A stretch of DNA of 20,303 nt. Origin: Prorocentrum cordatum. Taxonomy: Eukaryota > Sar > Dinophyceae > Prorocentrales > Prorocentraceae. Below are positions 15,542 to 20,303 of the stretch, piece after piece. The DNA lies in NCBI GenBank assembly GCA_963575745.1, contig CAUYUJ010015741.1:295001-315303 (forward strand), written 5' to 3'. Position 1 is the stretch's first letter. Every line of letters starts with the position of its first letter. Under the pieces are notes generated by a model. It saw nothing but the letters and a program-made list of their open reading frames with translations. It was not told the DNA's origin and searched no databases. The position numbers and the translations under genes are program-made.

Positions 15542-15734
15542 CAAGGCCCCAGGTGCTTTCAAAATTGACAAGCGGCGAGACGGACACCGCAGACCCACCA
15601 TAGCCGTCTGTGACGCTCCGAAGGCTGTCTAGGCGGAGGTAGAGCGGAAGGCGGACGAAGAGAAGGAAGCGGTCCAAGAGGGCCTCCGAGACGGCCCAAG
15701 ACCGCTCGAAGACGCTCCAGACGAGCCGCGGCAA

Positions 15735-15800
15735 ACGAAATCATTGATTCTTCTGTGGCTTCTGAAAGATTTCCACCGTCTCGCCATTTCGAGCGAAGAC
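15735..15800. repeat. AT-richer island, diverged copy
   Basis: The core is AAATCATTGATTCTTCTG, comparable to AAATCGTCGATTTCTACTG at 587. It is followed by pyrimidine-rich sequence and then AAGACAGGCCCAAGACGGCC, so it has the same island-then-array order as elsewhere. Confidence 0.5.
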
Positions 15801-15865
15801 AGGCCCAAGACGGCCTTTTCGAGCCAAGACTGACCCAAGATGACGTGGACGAAGTCCACGGGTTC

Positions 15866-17240
15866 GCCCAAGAGGCCCCAGAAAGCCCCAGGAGGGTCCG
15901 AGGAAACGCCCAGGAAGGTCCCAAGACGGGCCAAGACGGCCCCAGCACAACCCAAGGCGCGCTGCGACGGCTCAAGACGGCTCCAAAACAGCCCCAAGAG
16001 GGTGCCACCGCGGCCCCTGCTGGGTCCAGGACGGCCCAAGGAGGCGCACAGGAGGGGCCCAAGACGACTCCAAGGCGGCCCCCTCACGGCCCCAGACGGC
16101 TCCAAGACAGCCCCACGATAGTGCCAACAAGGACCCCGATGGGCCCAGGACGGCCTACGGACGCGCCCATGAGGGCCCATGATGGGCCCACGACGAACCA
16201 AGACGGCCCCATCACGGCAAACGGCGCCCTCAAGACGGGCATAGACGGCTCCAAGACGGCCCTTTGAGGGAGCAAACGCGGCCCCACACCCTTCGGGCGA
16301 ACACTTGGGGGGGCTGGGAGCTTGCGACAAGTCTCCCACATTCATTGTCCTGCCCCATTCTGGTCGCCTGGAGGCCTCCTCCAACCCTGTGGGCGAACAA
16401 GAGGAAACCCAGCGGGCCGCCAACCCTGGGGCCCGTGGGCCCCGCGCCGCTTGGGCAGAAGACGAACGCCGGGTCTGACAGGCCAGCTACCGCCCCCCTT
16501 TGCCCGATATGCTGTGCCATCCTGTTCCCCCAGGGGCCTTGGCAAACTCTTCGGGCCAACCAGACCGGATCCCTGGGACAGCAGCCAATTGATATGACCC
16601 AGGCACTTCTCCGCACTCTTCGGACCACAGACCTTCTGGGCGAACAGAACGGGACTTGGCGAACAAACCCTCGCGTTGGCGGTGATGCGACTGGATCGCA
16701 CCATCAAGGCGTGCCCGGAGGTGATGGCCGACCCAACAGCGGTTTCTCTTAAGAGTTCACTGAATTTCAAATTTTCTTGAAGCTCTCTTGGGCCCTCCCT
16801 GTAGATCCTTGCGAGCCTCCCCGATGCTTTCGGTTGTTTTCCCCGATGGCTTCCCGAGCCCTTTCCCAGGCGCTCCTGAGACGGCTCAGATGGGCTTCGA
16901 CTTCGACGCACATCCCCGAGAGACTTCGAAACTGCCCTCAATAGGAGGGGGGTGAACGAGCAGTGCGCCGGGGCCAAGCTGCTGGAGCGCTGCAAGGGCT
17001 CGGACACGAAGGCGCGGTCTCGCTGCCACCGCCCGAGCCGCCGCCGTGTTTGTAGATTTTCGGTGCAATCTGCGCCGTTCCTCCGAGAGCCATTCCAGAA
17101 AGATTTCGTGGACGGAGTCCACGGGTCAGCCCTAGTCAGCTACAACGCTGGGGTCAGCGCGTGCGAGAAAGGACAGCAGTTGGCAGCCGTCTTTGGGCTG
17201 AGGCGAAGCTGGGCCCTAACATCATCTCTCCTACACTGGA
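15866..17240 (+). repeat. Composite dispersed repeat, copy R3 (5'-truncated)
   Basis: Matches 1955-3300 of R1 and 12793-14160 of R2. It starts abruptly after GTGGACGAAGTCCACGGG (15845-15862), an 18-mer almost identical to the one that marks the far end of every copy. It lacks about 80 bases near 16620 relative to R1 (about 2690-2770). It ends in a decayed PPR segment near 17240. Confidence 0.85.
17090..17240 (+). pseudogene. Decayed PPR fragment at the end of R3
   Basis: Reads LREPFQKDFVDGVHGSALVS, then SYNAGVSACEKGQQ, after which a deletion and frameshifts remove most of the PPR unit (GLRRSWALTSSLLH). Alignment to R2 resumes at ATCATCTCTCCTACA (17220-17234). It is a remnant with no intact repeat. 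Confidence 0.6.
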
Positions 17241-17766
17241 TGCACACGCGCGCGCGGTAAGGGCCTGGGGGCCCGATCGCCCTGTGTCGGCTCCCATGCG
17301 ACTCCTCTTCTGGAAGGATGTGGTGGAGCCGAATCGGCTTTGGCAACGCCTCGGCTTGAGTCCGAGGGTCGGATGCTGGTTGACGACCCCTCCTTTTCTT
17401 GAACCTCCCCCGCTGCGCGCGAATGTCAGTGCATTTCTTCCTTTTTGTCCCCCTCTTTCTCATCCTCCTCCTCTTTCGTCCTTTTGTCCGCCATGCAGAC
17501 TGATAGTGCGCGCTCGCATCATGTGACTGGCAGCGTCACGCTGTCCATAGCCAGGCCGAATCGGATGCCCGAGGCTCTCCACCACTGTTCCCTTTATACT
17601 CGGCGGCGCGCCCATCGGGGAAGCGAGAAGAGACGGTCACTCTCAGAAGACTCGGACGGCCTCCGGCCTTCTGACAAGTCGTCGGAGCCTTCTCCGGAGC
17701 CCCGTTGCCTTCTGAGAGGACTCGCCCCCTCTCGCTTCTCCCCTAAGCGCCGCCGGTCTACCACTG
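17241..17766. other. No gene recognised
   Basis: The sequence has left the composite repeat. It contains pyrimidine-rich stretches (17425-17480) and short open frames on both strands, with no recognisable motif. A plus-strand frame runs from here to 18440, but it is dominated by Ser codons from the microsatellite and by Arg-rich sequence, so I do not support it as a gene. Confidence 0.4.
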
Positions 17767-17865
17767 CCTCCTCCTCCTCCTCCTCCTCCTCCTCCTTGCC
17801 TTCCTCCTCCTCCTCCTCGCCCTCTTCCTCCTCATCCTCCTTCTCCTCCTCGCGTCCTCCGCCGC
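17767..17865. repeat. (TCC)n pyrimidine microsatellite
   Basis: About 99 bases that are almost purely C and T on the plus strand. The first part is ten uninterrupted CCT triplets; later parts are interrupted by GCC, CAT and TTC. Confidence 0.9.
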
Positions 17866-18133
17866 TCCTTCCCCCTCCCGTCCCCCTGCAGTCGAGCTTG
17901 ACTGGAGGGGTACTCTTGCCTCTCCCCCGAGATCCGCAATCACTGCCACATCCCTCCCCCCAATTCGCTGAGGCGATGGACCTGTTGGGGTCGCTCGTGC
18001 TGGAGAGAGGACGCCCGCGGGCACGAGCAGAGGTCAGCCGTGGGGGGGGGGCACGGATAAGGGGCCGCCGTGAAGAGATCGAGCATCGAGGATTGGGGTA
18101 TCTCAGAGGAGGAAAAGGTACGGCAGGTTCGCG
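17866..18133. other. No gene recognised
   Basis: GC-rich sequence with a G9 run near 18043. No domain or conserved motif was found in any frame. Confidence 0.4.
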
Positions 18134-18155
18134 TCGTGTCGACCAGCGGCGACCC

Positions 18156-18258
18156 CGCCGCCGACGTTCAACGTTGAACGCCGACGGCGGCCCAGAATCG
18201 GTCGATGTTGAACGATCGGACGTTGCGGAGACGGCCGATCGTTCAAGGTTGAACGATC
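18156..18258. repeat. Cluster of palindromes built on GTTCAAC/GTTGAAC
   Basis: GTTCAACGTTGAAC (18166-18179) is a perfect palindrome inside a longer imperfect one. TTGAACGATCGG (18208-18219) pairs exactly with CCGATCGTTCAA (18235-18246) across a 15-base loop. GTTCAAGGTTGAAC (18241-18254) overlaps the second arm. The decamer TTGAACGATC occurs three times, once inverted. Confidence 0.8.
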
Positions 18259-18308
18259 CAGCGCGGTGTCAGGAACCAACGCCAGGGTCGACACGGCACG
18301 GACTTGCA

Positions 18309-18452
18309 GTACCGATACCGCACCGCTACCGTTCGCCCGTTTTCGAAATGTTTGTGCCTCCTGGGAGGCCCTCGTCGCCACCGTTGGATTCGCTTCGAAA
18401 TTTTGGTCAGAACGCACCCTGGGAGAGGTCCGGGGAGTAGCGGTATCGGTAC
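18309..18452. repeat. Distant perfect inverted pair
   Basis: GTACCGATACCGC (18309-18321) is the exact reverse complement of GCGGTATCGGTAC (18440-18452), separated by 118 bases. It lies just right of the GTTCAAC palindrome cluster. Confidence 0.7.
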
Positions 18453-18629
18453 CTTTTGGTCTCCCCAGCATCCGGGCTCCAGGTCTTTCCCTCCTCCCCC
18501 TCCCCGCTTGCGCTGCAAATGTTCTGTCCACCCTGTCTGTGCAGGCCTTGTGCCGTCTCCGCCACATCCTGGGACGCACTCCAGAAAAAGGGCCTCGTCT
18601 TCGAGAGGGAACTTGGCATCTCTTCCTCG

Positions 18630-18717
18630 GCGGAAGGCGGCGGAAGGGCGGCGGAAGCCAGCGGAAGTTAAACGAGGCCGCCTCTATAAGCGGATAGCCA
18701 GCGGAAGGTGGCGGAAG
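18630..18717 (+). repeat. Phased GCGGAAG short tandem repeat
   Basis: GCGGAAG starts at 18630, 18640, 18651 and 18661, then again at 18701 and 18711. Spacing is 10-11 bases, with a 40-base gap (four further turns) between the groups. The gap contains TCTATAAGCGG. Confidence 0.75.
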
Positions 18718-18938
18718 TAAAAGATGCGCCCCCAAGAGACGGCAATATTCTGGGGGTCAGGGTTTCCGGAAACCGCCACATCCTGTGTGAAACGCGTGTT
18801 GAAAAACATGATTTGGTCGCGTATCCGCGCTTGTTGCTCCCAATGTTGCTCGTCCATGGTCCTATCTTGTCCGTCGTACTCATGCCTCGCCCGCCTCCCT
18901 CCCACCTCGGCGCCGTTCGTCTCCCTGTGATCGAGGCG
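18684..18938 (-). CDS. Possible coding fragment, unknown protein
   Basis: After a TGA at 18939-18941 the minus strand is open for more than 80 codons. It includes RRARHEYDGQDRTMDEQHWE, then QQARIRDQIMFFNTRFTQDV, which has the composition of a soluble helical protein and is unlike the low-complexity frames elsewhere. There is no ATG at its start and no known domain. It may be an exon or a fragment of a larger element. The plus strand has a competing ORF (18724-18930) that is Cys/Ser-rich and less convincing. Confidence 0.25.
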   Translation of the reverse strand, partial: RLDHRETNGAEVGGRRARHEYDGQDRTMDEQHWEQQARIRDQIMFFNTRFTQDVAVSGNPDPQNIAVSWGRIFYFRHLPLAIRL

Positions 18939-19289
18939 TCAGGTCCATGGGCCCCAGTTCGCCCCTGTTTCAGACGTGACCCTGGCCGTGCGCCCGTCTG
19001 CGGGCCGCATCCCGCGACATGGATGGCGCCTGCGTCGCACCGCCTTGCGAGGTGGGCGCGGCCTCGCCGTCTCGTTCGGCCCGAAGGAAGCGAAAAGCGG
19101 CTGCGGTGGCGATCCGCCACGCGCAGCGTGCAGCTTGCGCGCTGTCCGCCTCGCTTGGGCTGCAGCTGCCCGTTGAGTGGGCGGATGCCGATGCGGGCCA
19201 GGGTTACGCGCTGCCTTGCGGGTTGTGTCGCTGCGGGCTGCCACCTCTATCCTCATTTCCGTGGTTGCGACGCGGAGGCCGAGGGCCAG

Positions 19290-20231
19290 GGCAGGATGTT
19301 CGACATTTTCGGCGCGGTGTGGCGACCGACGACGCGAAGGTGAGCATCAACAAGTTCCGCTGGTCGACGGGGACCAGCCGAGCAGGGAGGGCAACCAGGG
19401 CAGTACCCGGAGGTGGGCACTGGCGACGTGCTGCAGATTCTGTCGCGGTGGGGGACCGCACAAACAACCCCCAACCACGCGGAGCCCGTGGGCCAGGGCA
19501 AAGTGCTCGACACCGGTGGCGTGGAGCTAAGCTCCGGCGGCAACGCGGGGGCCGACGGCGTGCATTTGAGCATCGGCGACAGCCCGCTGGTCGATGGCGA
19601 CCAGAAGAACATAACAAGGCAACCAGGGCAGTACTCAGAACGCCGACGAGCCGGCGGCGAGCCTGAGCGACGCGCTGCAGGTCCCTGAGCTGCGGGGGGC
19701 AGCACAGACAACCCCCCACGACTCGAACGTGCAGGAGCGAGCCACGAACGAGAAGGCAGACGCAGGCGACGAGTCCGTGGACGAGGGCCGCGTGCAGGCG
19801 GCCGTCGAGTCCCCCCGTGCAATGACGGGTTCATCCGCTCGCCGGTTTCGCCCAGTGACTCATCATGGAGGCCAGCGCTGGGCTCGCCAAGTTCTTGGAC
19901 GACGCCTGGACCCAGCAGCAGGCTCGAGGCGTCCACCAGCCCTATAAGATCAAGAGGGACTTTCTGGACATGAGCGTCGATGTGATGGTCAAACCCATGC
20001 GGGGCGCAGCGCTGCTCCACGATGCTAGCCCGCATAGGCGGCCCGCACAGGGCGCGGCTTCTCACCGTGCGCGAGTGGGTCGACCATCGCAGCCGGCTCG
20101 CGCAAGTTGGCCTGGCGGTGCAGCGCTTGGATCCTGAGGATTTCCAGTGCCTCTGCCCGCAACCCCACTCGCATTTCAAGGACGACCCCGTGGCCGCCGA
20201 CGGCGAGCTGCGGATAGAGCTGCAGCTATAA
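19290..20231 (+). pseudogene. Frameshifted coding remnant with a duplicated module
   Basis: Coding-like sequence runs through several plus-strand frames. A module is present twice: LVDGDQ...QPGQYPE.GTGDVLQ...WGTAQTTP (19360-19470) and LVDGDQ...QPGQYSE...LSDALQV..LRGAAQTTP (19587-19715), spaced 227-244 bases. The two copies support the plus strand as coding. It continues as MEASAGLAKFLDDAWTQQQA and KIKRDFLDMSVDVMVKPMR (from 19865). From 20022 another frame carries LARIGGPHRARLLTVREWVD and HSHFKDDPVAADGELRIELQ, ending at TAA 20229-20231. Frame changes are needed at least three times; they could be decay, sequence errors or unrecognised introns. A 308-codon minus-strand frame (19253-20179) overlaps and is considered a shadow. 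No family was recognised. Confidence 0.4.
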
Positions 20232-20303
20232 CACGCGACGGCCTGTCACCGCGCCTTCTAGGACTTGGAGTGCGAAATCGAAGCGTGAGGCGGCGTGGGG
20301 GCC

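Noticed and set aside
17445-18440. Ser/Arg-rich plus-strand ORF of 331 codons
   Set aside because: It runs through the (TCC)n microsatellite and has no domain; composition alone explains it.
19253-20179. Minus-strand ORF of 308 codons
   Set aside because: The duplicated module reads as related protein on the plus strand; the minus frame is a Pro/Ser/Arg-rich shadow. The choice is not certain.

Overview
This window looks like nuclear DNA of a dinoflagellate. The evidence is: (1) a very GC-rich sequence built mostly from repeats; (2) 35-residue PPR units of the form SYNAGISACEKG...ALALLSEMREAKLEPD, a type I recognise as abundant in dinoflagellate genomes such as Prorocentrum and Polarella; (3) a retrotransposon whose reverse transcriptase carries a GGPPCSTWSRAR cytosine-methyltransferase-like domain, a combination known from dinoflagellates; (4) a degenerate match to the dinoflagellate spliced leader 56 nt before the Gag start. 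The genus is inference. No rRNA, tRNA, bacterial operon or CRISPR array was seen.

The centre (about 3572-11335) is one minus-strand tyrosine-recombinase retrotransposon of the Ngaro/PAT (DIRS superfamily) type. Its ends are split direct repeats. Read 5' to 3' on the minus strand the order is A1 (11335-11183), Gag (11133-9730), in-frame TGA, Pol N-terminus (9729-9301), RT with the methyltransferase-like domain between RT motifs B and C (9298-about 6985), RNase H (about 6990-6304), tyrosine recombinase (about 6316-5400, in three frames), a proline-rich membrane protein ORF3 (5369-4131), B1 (4151-3963), A2 (3961-3809) and B2 (3760-3572). A1/A2 differ at 3 of 153 positions and B1/B2 at 3 of 189, so the insertion is young. 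Pol is nevertheless broken by about four frameshifts, one beside a C6 homopolymer, so decay and sequence error are both possible. No target-site duplication is seen, as expected for tyrosine-recombinase integration.

The element sits inside one copy of a long composite host repeat. Copy R1 (431-3330) is uninterrupted. Copy R2 is split by the element (3404-3570 and 11336-about 14420). Copy R3 is 5'-truncated (15866-17240). Each copy has degenerate CCAAGACGG arrays separated by short AT-richer islands, then a conserved roughly 1 kb tail, and ends in PPR coding sequence: intact and two units long in R2, degraded in R1 and R3. R1 therefore serves as an empty-site reference for the insertion.

The right end (17241-20303) leaves the composite repeat. 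It holds a pyrimidine microsatellite, a cluster of perfect inverted repeats (18156-18452), a phased GCGGAAG repeat, a possible minus-strand coding fragment, and a plus-strand frameshifted coding remnant with a duplicated protein module (19290-20231). Long ORFs within the GC-rich arrays occur on both strands and follow from the arrays' composition. They are not annotated as genes.
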